Source: Chitinophagaceae bacterium (GTDB taxonomy: Bacteria; Bacteroidota; Bacteroidia; Chitinophagales; Chitinophagaceae). From it: a stretch of DNA of 64,000 nt. Shown here in pieces: positions 46,675 through 55,303 of the stretch (its first letter is position 1; each line of letters begins with the position of its first letter). Both the position numbers and the translations under genes were made by a program. Below the pieces are notes generated by a model. It was not told the DNA's origin. It did no database searches and saw nothing but the letters and a program-made list of their open reading frames with translations. The stretch lies in assembly GCA_016787135.1 (NCBI GenBank), contig JAEUVK010000022.1, forward strand, positions 1-64,000, written 5' to 3'.

Positions 46675-47901
46675 TTAGTAATTACTGATAAAGCTATTAT
46701 ATCCCTTTGCCAATGCACTGAACAAAAGCCCCCCCTGGATCCGGTAACCCTCGGCGGTAAAATGTATTCTGTCCTTGTTCATCAACCCTCTTCCTGACCA
46801 GCTATAAGCAGAGCCGTGACCATTAGTAACGCGGTAGAGATCCCACAGAGGAATATTGTTTTCATCCGCATAATTGACAAGCGTGGTATTGATCTGTCGC
46901 AACACTGTGTTCAATTTTCTCCGCTTGTATGAATCTGCGGCCGTTGTTATCAATACCGAAGCCCCGGGTGATGCTATTTTCAACTTTTGAATAAATAAAG
47001 AAACTTCTTTTCGGAATGACCCCTCATTGAATGAAGTCCCCTGTGCCTCATTAGTTCCCAGTGAAATAATGAACAGGTCCGCATTCAGTGCGGTCAGTTG
47101 TTTCCAGAACAGATCCGCTTTATTATAATGATCATACCGGGCGCCATTGACACCGATCGTATGATATAAAATACCGGAATTGGAATTTTCCAGCAAGACC
47201 CCGTAGAATTCTTTGGTGTTGCCGGAAGGAAGAGAAACAAGTGAAAAACTACTGGCAGCACTATCCAGAAGAACTTCATTGTACAGCAAACGGCTTGAAT
47301 CCTTCTTTATAACAAAAGGAACAGCAATATTCTCAGTTTGCAACAGCCATAAATTAGCCTGACTGCTATCGAAAAAAAACCGTAGCCGGTTAAATGACTG
47401 AATACCTGAACCATCAGGTTGTAATGAAAAACTGACCGAAGCTCCGTCTGTATCTGTCTTTATTCCATAACCCGAAATCCCATAAGCAACAGGGATCTCC
47501 GGGTGCGCTACCCGGTTGAACGTCCATTTTGTATTCGAAGAACTACTGATATCCTGCGGTGCATTGGATTGTGCCAGCTGATAGGGAAATACCAAACCCC
47601 GGCCCGCATTGCCAAAGTATTGCTGCAAATCATTTCTTACCACACCGGAAAGATAATCAGCCTGGATATGCGAGTCGCCGATATGTACAACAGATACGAC
47701 ACCCTGACCCGTTGCTTTTAGTTTATATAATTTATAAAAGAAAGAATCAAGACCAGCGGTGTTCTGAATACGATTGAAGACAGGATGAACGAATGAGTAC
47801 GTTTTGGCAAAACTGTTTTCTGTAAGGGGTATGGACTGTGCTGATAAATTATTAGGGAAAAAAAGAGAAATACAGGTGGTATAGAAAAAAAATCTGATCA
47901 T
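46675..47901 (-). CDS. Second SGNH/GDSL-type secreted protein
   Basis: 408 residues with a signal peptide (IRFFFYTTCISLFFPNNLSAQ). Block I VVHIGDSHIQADYL, block III IISLGTNEAQGTSF, block V NKDRIHFTAEGYRI: nucleophile, oxyanion Asn and Asp-His are all present. The overall plan, with a beta insertion between blocks I and III, is that of the 43237 gene, though sequence similarity is low by eye. It is convergent to the MBOAT operon. Likely the esterase or transferase working with that system; which of the two SGNH proteins adds and which removes acetyl groups cannot be told. Confidence 0.8.
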   Translation of the reverse strand: MIRFFFYTTCISLFFPNNLSAQSIPLTENSFAKTYSFVHPVFNRIQNTAGLDSFFYKLYKLKATGQGVVSVVHIGDSHIQADYLSGVVRNDLQQYFGNAGRGLVFPYQLAQSNAPQDISSSSNTKWTFNRVAHPEIPVAYGISGYGIKTDTDGASVSFSLQPDGSGIQSFNRLRFFFDSSQANLWLLQTENIAVPFVIKKDSSRLLYNEVLLDSAASSFSLVSLPSGNTKEFYGVLLENSNSGILYHTIGVNGARYDHYNKADLFWKQLTALNADLFIISLGTNEAQGTSFNEGSFRKEVSLFIQKLKIASPGASVLITTAADSYKRRKLNTVLRQINTTLVNYADENNIPLWDLYRVTNGHGSAYSWSGRGLMNKDRIHFTAEGYRIQGGLLFSALAKGYNSFISNY

Positions 47902-47955
47902 CAGAACTTTTAAACAAATTATCAGTGAAAGGCCTTTCTTCTTATTACTCCTGGC

Positions 47956-49446
47956 CTATAATTCTTTTCTCAGCCTTGCAACCGGGATGTTCAATTGCTC
48001 CCTGTATTTGGCGACTGTGCGGCGGGCAATATTATATCCCTTTTCCTGCAGCAGCTCTGTTAATCTCTCGTCACTCAGAGGTCGTTTCTTGCTTTCTCCT
48101 TCTATCAGGTCGCTAAGTATCTTTTTTACTTCTCTTGTTGAAACCTCTTCGCCACTTTCCGTACTTAGTGACTCGCTGAAGAAGAACTTCAAGCGGTAAG
48201 TGCCAAATTCTGTTTGAACAAATTTACTATTCGCCACACGGCTGACGGTTGAAATATCAAGCCCGGTCTTTTCCGCTATATCTTTCAGGATCATCGGTCT
48301 CAGGGTTGTCTCATCACCTGTCATAAAGAATTCTTGCTGGTGCTCCATGATGGCTTCCATGGTACTTAACAAAGTGTGTTGTCTTTGTTTAATAGCATCA
48401 ATGAACCACTTGGCCGCATCGATCTTTTGTTTGATGAAAAGTACTGCCTCCTTTTGCCGTTTATCTTTTTTAGCTCCCCGGTCATACTCTTTCATCATAT
48501 CCCGGTAGCCTTCGCTGATACGCAACTCAGGGGCATTGCGGGAATTCAATGTTAATTCCAGTTTGCCATTATTGTTCATGATGAAAAAATCGGGCACCAC
48601 GTAACTTTCAGCCTTGTTCACACCCCCAACATTTCCGCCGGGTTTAGGGTTGAGCCGTATTATGTGCTGCATTACTTCCTTGAGCTGGTCTTCGTCAATG
48701 CCCAGCCCCCGCTGTATCTTTTCATAATGCTTTTTGGTGAACTCATCAAAATATTTCCGGATCGCCTGTATAGCTATTTCCACATTCTTCCCTTCATTCT
48801 TCTGTCGCTGTAACTGGAGCAATAAACATTCCTGCAGGTCTCTGGCTGCGACCCCCGGTGGATCGAAATGTTGTATCTGCTGGATGATCGCCTCTACTTC
48901 ATCTTCGGTAGCCATAATGTTCTGGCGAAAGGCAAGATCGTCAACTATTGCAGAAGTTTCCCGGCGCAGGTATCCATCCTCATCTATACTTCCCACGATC
49001 TGTTCGGCGATCTTTCTTTGCTTGTCATCTAATTTCAGAAGACCTAACTGATCTAGCAGTGTCTGATAAAAACTTGTCTCTGTTTTAAAAGGTAATTGCT
49101 TTTTATCGTCGTCTTCAGGATAATTATCATCCCTTAATTTATAATCAGCCACATCATCATCTCCCTCACTTACATATTCGCTGACATCAACATCCTGGTA
49201 ATCGTCTTCGCTACCATCCTTTTCTTCGTATTCTGACTCAGCGGTTTCACTGAATTCATCCTTCATATCATCCAGCCCGTCCTCATGTTTTTCCTCATCC
49301 AACTCCAGTGCAGGGTTTTCTTCCAACTCCTCCTTGATACGTTCTTCCAGGTTTGCCGTAGGTACCTGCAATAGCTTCATCAGCTGTATCTGCTGGGGCG
49401 ACAGTTTTTGAAGTAACTTCTGCTGTAGTGATTGGCTAAGGGCCAT
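47956..49446 (-). CDS. rpoN: RNA polymerase sigma-54 factor
   Basis: 496 residues from ATG 49446 (MALSQSLQQKLLQKLSPQQ); a frame opens 20 codons earlier without homologous text. Region I (LQQKLLQKLSPQQIQLMKLLQ), an unusually long acidic region II (DVDVSEYVSEGDDD and surroundings, ~50-130), core-binding region, and the RpoN box RRTVAKYREQL at the C-terminal end, followed by NIPVARLRKEL. It needs an enhancer-binding protein to open promoters; none is in the window. Confidence 0.97.
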   Translation of the reverse strand: MALSQSLQQKLLQKLSPQQIQLMKLLQVPTANLEERIKEELEENPALELDEEKHEDGLDDMKDEFSETAESEYEEKDGSEDDYQDVDVSEYVSEGDDDVADYKLRDDNYPEDDDKKQLPFKTETSFYQTLLDQLGLLKLDDKQRKIAEQIVGSIDEDGYLRRETSAIVDDLAFRQNIMATEDEVEAIIQQIQHFDPPGVAARDLQECLLLQLQRQKNEGKNVEIAIQAIRKYFDEFTKKHYEKIQRGLGIDEDQLKEVMQHIIRLNPKPGGNVGGVNKAESYVVPDFFIMNNNGKLELTLNSRNAPELRISEGYRDMMKEYDRGAKKDKRQKEAVLFIKQKIDAAKWFIDAIKQRQHTLLSTMEAIMEHQQEFFMTGDETTLRPMILKDIAEKTGLDISTVSRVANSKFVQTEFGTYRLKFFFSESLSTESGEEVSTREVKKILSDLIEGESKKRPLSDERLTELLQEKGYNIARRTVAKYREQLNIPVARLRKEL

Positions 49447-49543
49447 AATCCGATTAAAATGGTGCTTAAAGGCAGGATATTTTTCAAAAACCCGGCCATT
49501 CATCAAAAATCAGGCCGTAAATTTACAAACTAAAGCAATTCGA

Positions 49544-49936
49544 ATGGCGCAACGGGTTTTTGGATTTGTTGTTGTGTTTATTATGGTTTTAGGAGGGAAA
49601 ATTTTTTCACAGGAAGCACGGGGTGAAAAACCAGGTTCTTTCTCTCTGACCGACTATTCATTTGCAGGTACGATTCATTACAGGACTTGTTTCAAAAGGA
49701 TCGGATTAAACACCCATTTAAAGTCGGCTATTTGTTATGATTCACTAAACGGGCGAACAACTTTTACACTTGCGAAGCCTTTCCCTGCTAGTTTTTATAT
49801 TCAAAACCTTGGTTTCTTTTGTAAACAGGAATTGAATATCGAAAAGGTCACATCAGTTCCTTTCCGTTTTCGGATCGGCTCGTTAGATTATGTCGATTAT
49901 CTCGAACAAAAGCCCAATACAAAAAGATTACAATAG
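49544..49936 (+). CDS. Secreted protein of unknown function, 130 residues
   Basis: ATG 49544 with a leader VFGFVVVFIMVLGGKIFSQ. The mature ~110 residues are beta-rich (FTLAKPFPASFYIQNLGFFC), with several cysteines (CFKRIG, ICYDS, FFCKQE) that may form disulfides. No family recognised. It is divergent from rpoN (97 bp) and convergent with the GHL10 gene (9 bp). Codon use and a clear leader support a real gene. Confidence 0.65.
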   Translation: MAQRVFGFVVVFIMVLGGKIFSQEARGEKPGSFSLTDYSFAGTIHYRTCFKRIGLNTHLKSAICYDSLNGRTTFTLAKPFPASFYIQNLGFFCKQELNIEKVTSVPFRFRIGSLDYVDYLEQKPNTKRLQ

Positions 49937-49945
49937 TTTTTCTGA

Positions 49946-51157
49946 TCAGCGATCACCATTCTGCGGCAACCATTCCATAGGAGGTATGGCAGCAGGCGTT
50001 TTATAATAGTTATTCTGCAGGCTGTCGTTCCATCCATTGGGGTTTTTATCAAAAGAACGGCTGCTGAAATAGATACTGCCCTGCACATTGGGGTATTTTC
50101 TAAGCAGTCTTATTTGTTCAGGCAGTTCTTTAGGATTTTTCCAGGCCCAGCTATTTCTTTCCGCAGTCCGGTAAATACCGTGGCCTATATAAATATGTTT
50201 GCCATAGCTATGCCTGCTCCACCAGTCCAGCATTTTTTCATAGGCGATCTTGTCGTGCCCTATTTCTAAGTATAACTGAGGGGCCACATAATCAATCCAG
50301 CCTTTTTGCAGCCACAACAGGATGTTTGCATATAGATCATCGTAATTGGTCACACCTGCCCTGGTATCGCTGCCCGCCGGGTCCATGTCTTTATTTCGCC
50401 ATACACTAAAAGGGGATATCCCGAATTTGACCCATGGTTTTTCTGCTTTTATTGCAATCCCCAGTTTAGAAATGATCGAATCGACATTACTTCTTCTCCA
50501 ATCCCCTTTTGCCAGCGGGCTTCCCGATCTTTTATAGGCTGCTGCATCAGGAAACTCCTTATTGGGTAAACGATACGGATAAAAGTAATCATCCATGTGA
50601 ATAGCATCCACCTTATACCTTTTGACGATATCCCTTACCACCTTTACTACAAAATCTTGTCCTTGCCTGTTGGAAGGATCAAAATACATTTTATCTCCGT
50701 AAGTCAGGAACCATTCAGGATGTTGCCGGGTGATGTGATGGGGCGCAATCGAAGCGCTTCCAATGTTAAAATTGGCACGGTAGGGATTCAGCCAGGCATG
50801 AAACTCCATGCCTCTTTTATGTGCTTCATCGATCATGAATTCAAGCGGGTCATAATAAGGAGAGGGCGCCTTTCCCTGCACACCGGTCAGCCATTGGCTC
50901 CATGGTTCATACTGAGATGGATAAAACGCATCGGCAGCCGGGCGAACCTGTACAACAACAGCATTCATCCCATTTTTTTTGTGCATATCCAACTGGCGTA
51001 TATATTCAGTTTTCTGGCTTTCTGCATCTACCATACCTCTGATTGGCCAGTCAATATTATCAACCGTAGCGATCCACACCCCCCTGAACTCATTTGTCGA
51101 CTGTGCTAAAAGGAAAAAAGGGACTAAAAAAAGAAGTATGCTAACGAAAATTTTCAT
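49946..51157 (-). CDS. GHL10-type (DUF187) glycoside-hydrolase-like lipid/surface protein
   Basis: 403 residues, signal peptide MKIFVSILLFLVPFFLLAQ. Seen: EFRGVWIATVDNIDWP, NAVVVQVRPAADAFYPS, EFHAWLNPYRANF, DAIHMDDYFYPYR with an Asp pair, and FGISPFSVWRN, the landmarks of the glycosyl-hydrolase-like 10 family, whose relatives de-glycosylate peptidoglycan strands or other polysaccharides. A (beta/alpha)8 barrel is expected. It follows marR by 27 bp and may share its transcript. Confidence 0.9.
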   Translation of the reverse strand: MKIFVSILLFLVPFFLLAQSTNEFRGVWIATVDNIDWPIRGMVDAESQKTEYIRQLDMHKKNGMNAVVVQVRPAADAFYPSQYEPWSQWLTGVQGKAPSPYYDPLEFMIDEAHKRGMEFHAWLNPYRANFNIGSASIAPHHITRQHPEWFLTYGDKMYFDPSNRQGQDFVVKVVRDIVKRYKVDAIHMDDYFYPYRLPNKEFPDAAAYKRSGSPLAKGDWRRSNVDSIISKLGIAIKAEKPWVKFGISPFSVWRNKDMDPAGSDTRAGVTNYDDLYANILLWLQKGWIDYVAPQLYLEIGHDKIAYEKMLDWWSRHSYGKHIYIGHGIYRTAERNSWAWKNPKELPEQIRLLRKYPNVQGSIYFSSRSFDKNPNGWNDSLQNNYYKTPAAIPPMEWLPQNGDR

Positions 51158-51184
51158 GGTCCGAATTCTTATTTACGATATCAA

Positions 51185-51655
51185 TTATTGATCATTATTG
51201 TTCTTACCATCACGGATCTTATCCAGAAGGTCGCTCAATACAATAGCATCCTTTTTGCTTAAGTTGCCAAGAATGCCATCCATTTCATTCTGGCGCTCAT
51301 CCAGCCTCTCCAGCAATTTTTTCCCTTTTTCAGTAATGGTAATATCGACAAGCCGGCGATCTGCTTTGCAGGTTACTTTTTTAACCAGCCCCTTGTTGAT
51401 AAGCCTGTCAACGATACGGCTGGTATCACTCATTTTATCCAGCATCCTTTCCCGTATTTGTAAGGTAGACAAAGGCTGAGGATAACTTCCCCTCAATATT
51501 CTGAGGATATTGAATTGCTGGGGGGTAATATCTTCCGGTGCAAAGAATTCTTTTGACCTCTCTGCCATCCAGTTATACGTATAAATAAGGTTGATAGAGG
51601 CCTTTTGATATTCATTCCGGAATCTCGTCTGGTGTATGTCCTGGTCTATTCCCAT
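51185..51655 (-). CDS. MarR-family transcriptional regulator
   Basis: 156 residues from ATG 51655 (MGIDQDIHQTRFRNEYQK). The frame continues to 51763, but a -7 element at 51676 makes the internal ATG the better start. Winged-helix core: TPQQFNILRILRGSYPQ, LSTLQIRERMLDKMSDTSRI, NKGLVKKVTCKADRRLVDITITEKG. A ligand-responsive repressor; target possibly itself and the GHL10 gene. Confidence 0.92.
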   Translation of the reverse strand: MGIDQDIHQTRFRNEYQKASINLIYTYNWMAERSKEFFAPEDITPQQFNILRILRGSYPQPLSTLQIRERMLDKMSDTSRIVDRLINKGLVKKVTCKADRRLVDITITEKGKKLLERLDERQNEMDGILGNLSKKDAIVLSDLLDKIRDGKNNNDQ

Positions 51656-51675
51656 GCTAAACAAGGTTTGAACTG

Positions 51676-51683
51676 CAAAAATA
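51676..51683 (-). promoter_or_regulatory. -7 promoter element of marR
   Basis: On the minus strand TATTTTTG matches TAnnTTTG, 20 bp before the ATG at 51655; it lies inside the longer open frame and argues against the 51763 start. Confidence 0.45.
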
Positions 51684-52045
51684 GAACGTTTTCCGTTGAT
51701 GGAAGTTGCATTCATGGCCTTTCCTGCCCGCAAAACCGCCCACTGATAGAAATTATTTAACATGCTTATGCAGCATTTACAGTAAAAATCCCCTCTTTGT
51801 AGTATTGTCGTATATACGGAATCCTTGTTCTTTTGTACGACGAATCACCTGCCTTGAGCTGATCATCTAAAACTTTTTTATGAAGCTGTTGTCCGAATCA
51901 ATCAAAAGCTTTTGCGAAGGCTTTGTTTCCTTTTATACCTCTATCTACTATGAAATGAAAAGCTGGTGAATTAATCAGCCAAAAAGAGAAAGTAAGTTAA
52001 CCTGTCAACTAGCTTTTGCCGTGTTCATTCCCGTTCCTTATCTTT
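51684..52045. other. Intergenic stretch upstream of marR
   Basis: About 360 bp without a confident gene. It holds the inverted pair GTCGTA (51807-51812) and TACGAC (51836-51841), with a 10-bp palindrome CGTATATACG at 51809, which could be a regulator site, and a plus-strand 29-codon frame at 51880-51969 (product starts MKLLSESIKSFCEGF) with no ribosome site or family. Nothing else is visible. Confidence 0.4.
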
Positions 52046-52522
52046 TTATACTCCTTGTTTAAGAGTTGCCGCCATCTTGAAGATCGTGAATAAATGATGC
52101 GCTTCATGAAGCAGGAAAAAATTCAGCCACTCCATTAAATTCATTTTACCATAAACCGGGTGCAGGCCTGTTCTGTCAATATCAGATTCTTTGAAGGAAA
52201 GTATGCCTGATGCCATTTCTTTACGGGTGGCTAATAAATCCTGCATTATTTCTCTCGACGTCTTGTGGCAATTATCCAGAAACAGAGGATCTGCCTCGGC
52301 AGTATATTTAGCAAATGAAGGATTAGCCTCATCCAGCATCTGCCGGATACGCCTGATCATTGTATGCTGGTAGGTCTGCAGGTGTACGATGTTCTCAAAT
52401 ATGGACCACTTGCCGGGGTTTATATTTCTTCTTATCTGTTCGTCAGATAAACCTTCAATGATATCCAGGAGAGATTTGTGTTGATATTGCAGGCGGGTCG
52501 TTATTGAAGAAGGCAGTTGCAT
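52046..52522 (-). CDS. DinB-family (DfsB-like) protein
   Basis: 158 residues, four-helix bundle. Seen: IIEGLSDEQIRRNINPGKWSI with the first His region at NIVHLQTYQHTMIRR, and the closing HEAHHLFTIF, giving the three-His metal site typical of DinB/bacillithiol-transferase-like proteins. Known: metal-dependent thiol-transferase fold, function mostly unknown. Preceded by the radical SAM gene 18 bp away; co-transcribed. Confidence 0.88.
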   Translation of the reverse strand: MQLPSSITTRLQYQHKSLLDIIEGLSDEQIRRNINPGKWSIFENIVHLQTYQHTMIRRIRQMLDEANPSFAKYTAEADPLFLDNCHKTSREIMQDLLATRKEMASGILSFKESDIDRTGLHPVYGKMNLMEWLNFFLLHEAHHLFTIFKMAATLKQGV

Positions 52523-52540
52523 ATGCTCAAGGTTTAATGA

Positions 52541-53572
52541 TCAGTCTTTACTCCACACTTTTGTCCCTTCGGAACAATTGGCGCAGATATCTATATTCTT
52601 TCTTCCTTTTAATATCTGTGTCCTGAATTTAGTGTATTCTCCGTTCTTCCATATCTCTTTAAAAGGTTTTTCCTTCAGGTTACCCAGCCGGTGTTGCGCA
52701 TCTTTGTCAAAACAGCAGGGCGCCACCAGCCCATCCCATGTAATAACGGGATCGTGCCAGAGCCGCCAGCAATGATTTGCCAGCTTACCTTTAAATTCAT
52801 ACCCATTGCCGGTTTTCCGGTAGCGGCTGTATTTGTCCATTTCCGGAATTAGCCCATTGGGATCATTTTGGTAGTCATAAACCTGCGCAGTTTTAAACCA
52901 AACATCATCCACACCGACCTCTTTAGCCAGTTTCTTTACATCCTCTATTTGATGTTCATTGGGTTTTACGACGAGGAATTGAAATACAACAAAAGGTGTT
53001 TTACTTTTCAGCTCTTTTTTCCATTTTATTATATTCTTTGCCCCTTCTATTACTTTGTCCAATGTTCCACCAACACGGTATTGCTGATAAACATCCTGTG
53101 TGGTCCCGTCAATGGAAATGATCAAACGATCGAGCCCGCTTTCAATTGTCCGCTTTGCATTGGCCTCTGTTAAGTAATGTGCATTGGTAGAAGTAGCGGT
53201 ATATATTTTTTTACCTGAAGCATATTTTACCATATCTAAAAAATCGAGATTCAGATATGGCTCACCCTGGAAGTAAAAAATCAGATAGAGCAACTCTTTA
53301 TGCAACTGCTCTATTGTTTCACTGAAAAAATCTTTCTGCAGCATACCGGTGGGTCTTGTAAAAGCTCTTAATCCACTCGGGCATTCCGGGCACCGGAGAT
53401 TACAGGATGTGGTCGGTTCAAAGGAAATAGAAACAGGATAGCCCCATTGAACCGGTCTCTTTGTCCACTTGCTAATATAATAACTGCTGAGTACTTTCAC
53501 ACCGTTCCAGGCACGACGGGGCGTCAGTTTTGATAAAAGGTTGATACTATCGTTCCGGTTAAATCCTGCCAT
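52541..53572 (-). CDS. Radical SAM protein with C-terminal cysteine-rich (SPASM/Twitch-like) end
   Basis: 343 residues. The 4Fe-4S motif CNLRCPEC (Cys 57, 61, 64) opens the radical SAM barrel, with YFQGEPYLN, TNAHYLTEANA, RLIISIDGTTQDVYQQYR and VFQFLVVKPNEHQ as barrel strands. The C-terminus has APCCFDKD and NIDICANCSEG, four cysteines fit for an auxiliary cluster. Known relatives modify peptides or act in cofactor or sugar biosynthesis. No peptide substrate gene is seen nearby; DinB follows. Substrate unknown. Confidence 0.9.
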   Translation of the reverse strand: MAGFNRNDSINLLSKLTPRRAWNGVKVLSSYYISKWTKRPVQWGYPVSISFEPTTSCNLRCPECPSGLRAFTRPTGMLQKDFFSETIEQLHKELLYLIFYFQGEPYLNLDFLDMVKYASGKKIYTATSTNAHYLTEANAKRTIESGLDRLIISIDGTTQDVYQQYRVGGTLDKVIEGAKNIIKWKKELKSKTPFVVFQFLVVKPNEHQIEDVKKLAKEVGVDDVWFKTAQVYDYQNDPNGLIPEMDKYSRYRKTGNGYEFKGKLANHCWRLWHDPVITWDGLVAPCCFDKDAQHRLGNLKEKPFKEIWKNGEYTKFRTQILKGRKNIDICANCSEGTKVWSKD

Positions 53573-53613
53573 CAGGAAGTAAAGTTAAGTTGGTATCTTC
53601 AAACCATATTACT

Positions 53614-54324
53614 ATGAAATCCACGACACTGTCATACCGTATTTTTCCTCTTGGCGATGCTGCTGTTACTGTTGATTTCGGCAATATCATTGATAAGTCA
53701 ATTAACCAGCAAGTACTGCATTTGTTCAACTCTCTTCAAAATGATCCCTTACCGGGAATGAAAGAGGTGGTTCCCGCTTATAGTTCTCTTGCTGTTTATT
53801 ATAATGCAATAGATGTTCGCAAAAAGCATAATGGCAGTATGACGGCTTTTGATTCGATGTCTGCTCAGATAAAGGAACGATTGGATCAGTCGCTGACGGA
53901 CATTGAAACAGTTTCAAAGCTTGTCAGTATCCCTGTTTGTTATGAAAAAGAGCTGGCGCCGGATATAGAATATCTGGCCAACGCAAAGAGTATTTCGGTA
54001 GACGAACTGATACGGATGCATACGTCAAAAGAATACAGGGTCTATATGTTAGGCTTTCTTCCGGGTTTCAGCTATATGGGAGAAGTAGATGAAAAGATCG
54101 CTATAGCCCGAAAACCGCAACCTATAACTGTAGCATCCGGCAGTGTCGGCATTGCCGGCAGGCAAACAGGTATCTACCCGATGACATGCCCCGGCGGATG
54201 GCAGATAATCGGAAGAACGCCAGTACAATTATTTGACCCCGGTAAGGATGAACCAACATTACTAAAGGCGGGCGACAGAGTTCAGTTCATTTCAATCAGC
54301 AAAGATGAATTTGAGAATTATTAA
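53614..54324 (+). CDS. pxpB: 5-oxoprolinase subunit PxpB (KipI-like)
   Basis: 236 residues from ATG 53614; a frame opens 8 codons earlier without homologous text. Seen: RIFPLGDAAVTVDFGN, SLQNDPLPGMKEVVPAYSSL, MLGFLPGFSYMGEVDEKIA and GIAGRQTGIYPMTCPGGWQ, family landmarks of the KipI/PxpB cyclophilin-like fold. With PxpA and PxpC it hydrolyses 5-oxoproline (pyroglutamate) to glutamate using ATP. The gene overlaps pxpC by 20 bp, so translation is likely coupled. Confidence 0.95.
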   Translation: MKSTTLSYRIFPLGDAAVTVDFGNIIDKSINQQVLHLFNSLQNDPLPGMKEVVPAYSSLAVYYNAIDVRKKHNGSMTAFDSMSAQIKERLDQSLTDIETVSKLVSIPVCYEKELAPDIEYLANAKSISVDELIRMHTSKEYRVYMLGFLPGFSYMGEVDEKIAIARKPQPITVASGSVGIAGRQTGIYPMTCPGGWQIIGRTPVQLFDPGKDEPTLLKAGDRVQFISISKDEFENY

Positions 54325-55303
54325 AGCAGGTGTTATGGATACCGTCCAGGACCTTGGTCGTTATGGTTGGCAGCATCTTGGTATCAATCCCGGCGGGGCT
54401 ATGGATAAGTTGTCGGCGCAGATTGCCAATATCCTGGTGGGTAACGATCCTGGTGAAGCCGTGATAGAATTACACTTTCCGTCGTCTACATTCTTTTTTG
54501 AACAGGCCTCTTTGATCGCAGTAAGCGGTGCTGATTTTTCTGCTACCATTAATGGGGAGGAAGTTCCCTGTATGCGCCCGATACTTGTGAACAAGTACAG
54601 TATTCTTCAGTTTCACAGGATAGAAAAAGGAGCCCGGGCCTATCTCGCCGTTCATGGAGGACTTGACGTTCCGCTTTGGTTGAATAGTAGCAGCACTCAT
54701 TTAAAGGCAGAAACCGGTGGCTACAAAGGAAGAGTGTTACAGAAAGATGACGAAATAGGTTTTAAACGGCCAGTTGACCTTTGCTCACTTCTGGGTAAAA
54801 AAGAGTTTGAAGTATTGCCCTGGAAAACGGACAGTAACTGGGGAGATGATAATCATGCAAAGGAAATATTGGTACTGCCGGGGCATGAATGGGAACGTCT
54901 GACCGGCCATTCAAAAGAAATATTCTTTGACCGGGCTTTTCTTATTACCAATCAGTCTGACCGCATGGGCTATCGCCTGAAGAGTGAGCCGTTATCGACC
55001 TTTACGAATGAAGAAGTGGTCTCGTCACCGGTCAGCTTTGGAACTGTACAATTATTACCTAATGGCCAATTGATCGTTTTGATGGCGGATCACCAGACCG
55101 CCGGTGGCTATCCGAGAGTAGCGCATGTTATTTCAGCTCATCATTCCCGGCTGGCGCAGATGAAGCCGGGCGATCTGTTCATTTTCCGTTTTACCGACCA
55201 GCAAACAGCTGAAGAACTTTTAACAAAACAACACCAGCACCTGCTGCAATTGCAGAATGCGTGCAAATTCAAATTAGACGAACTACTGAATGCATGTAAT
55301 TGA
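54305..55303 (+). CDS. pxpC: 5-oxoprolinase subunit PxpC (biotin-dependent carboxyltransferase-like, KipA)
   Basis: 332 residues. Seen: MDTVQDLGRYGWQHLGINPGGAMD at the N-terminus, AYLAVHGGLDVPLWL, NQSDRMGYRL, LLPNGQLIVLMADHQTAGGYPR and HISAHHSRLAQMKPGD, all typical of the KipA/PxpC half. It forms the PxpBC complex. Overlap with pxpB is 20 bp and with pxpA 14 bp. Confidence 0.96.
   Translation: MNLRIIKAGVMDTVQDLGRYGWQHLGINPGGAMDKLSAQIANILVGNDPGEAVIELHFPSSTFFFEQASLIAVSGADFSATINGEEVPCMRPILVNKYSILQFHRIEKGARAYLAVHGGLDVPLWLNSSSTHLKAETGGYKGRVLQKDDEIGFKRPVDLCSLLGKKEFEVLPWKTDSNWGDDNHAKEILVLPGHEWERLTGHSKEIFFDRAFLITNQSDRMGYRLKSEPLSTFTNEEVVSSPVSFGTVQLLPNGQLIVLMADHQTAGGYPRVAHVISAHHSRLAQMKPGDLFIFRFTDQQTAEELLTKQHQHLLQLQNACKFKLDELLNACN

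Noticed and set aside
51880..51969. 29-codon frame as a firm gene
   Set aside because: No ribosome site, promoter or family; kept only as an observation in the intergenic entry and the radical SAM finding.
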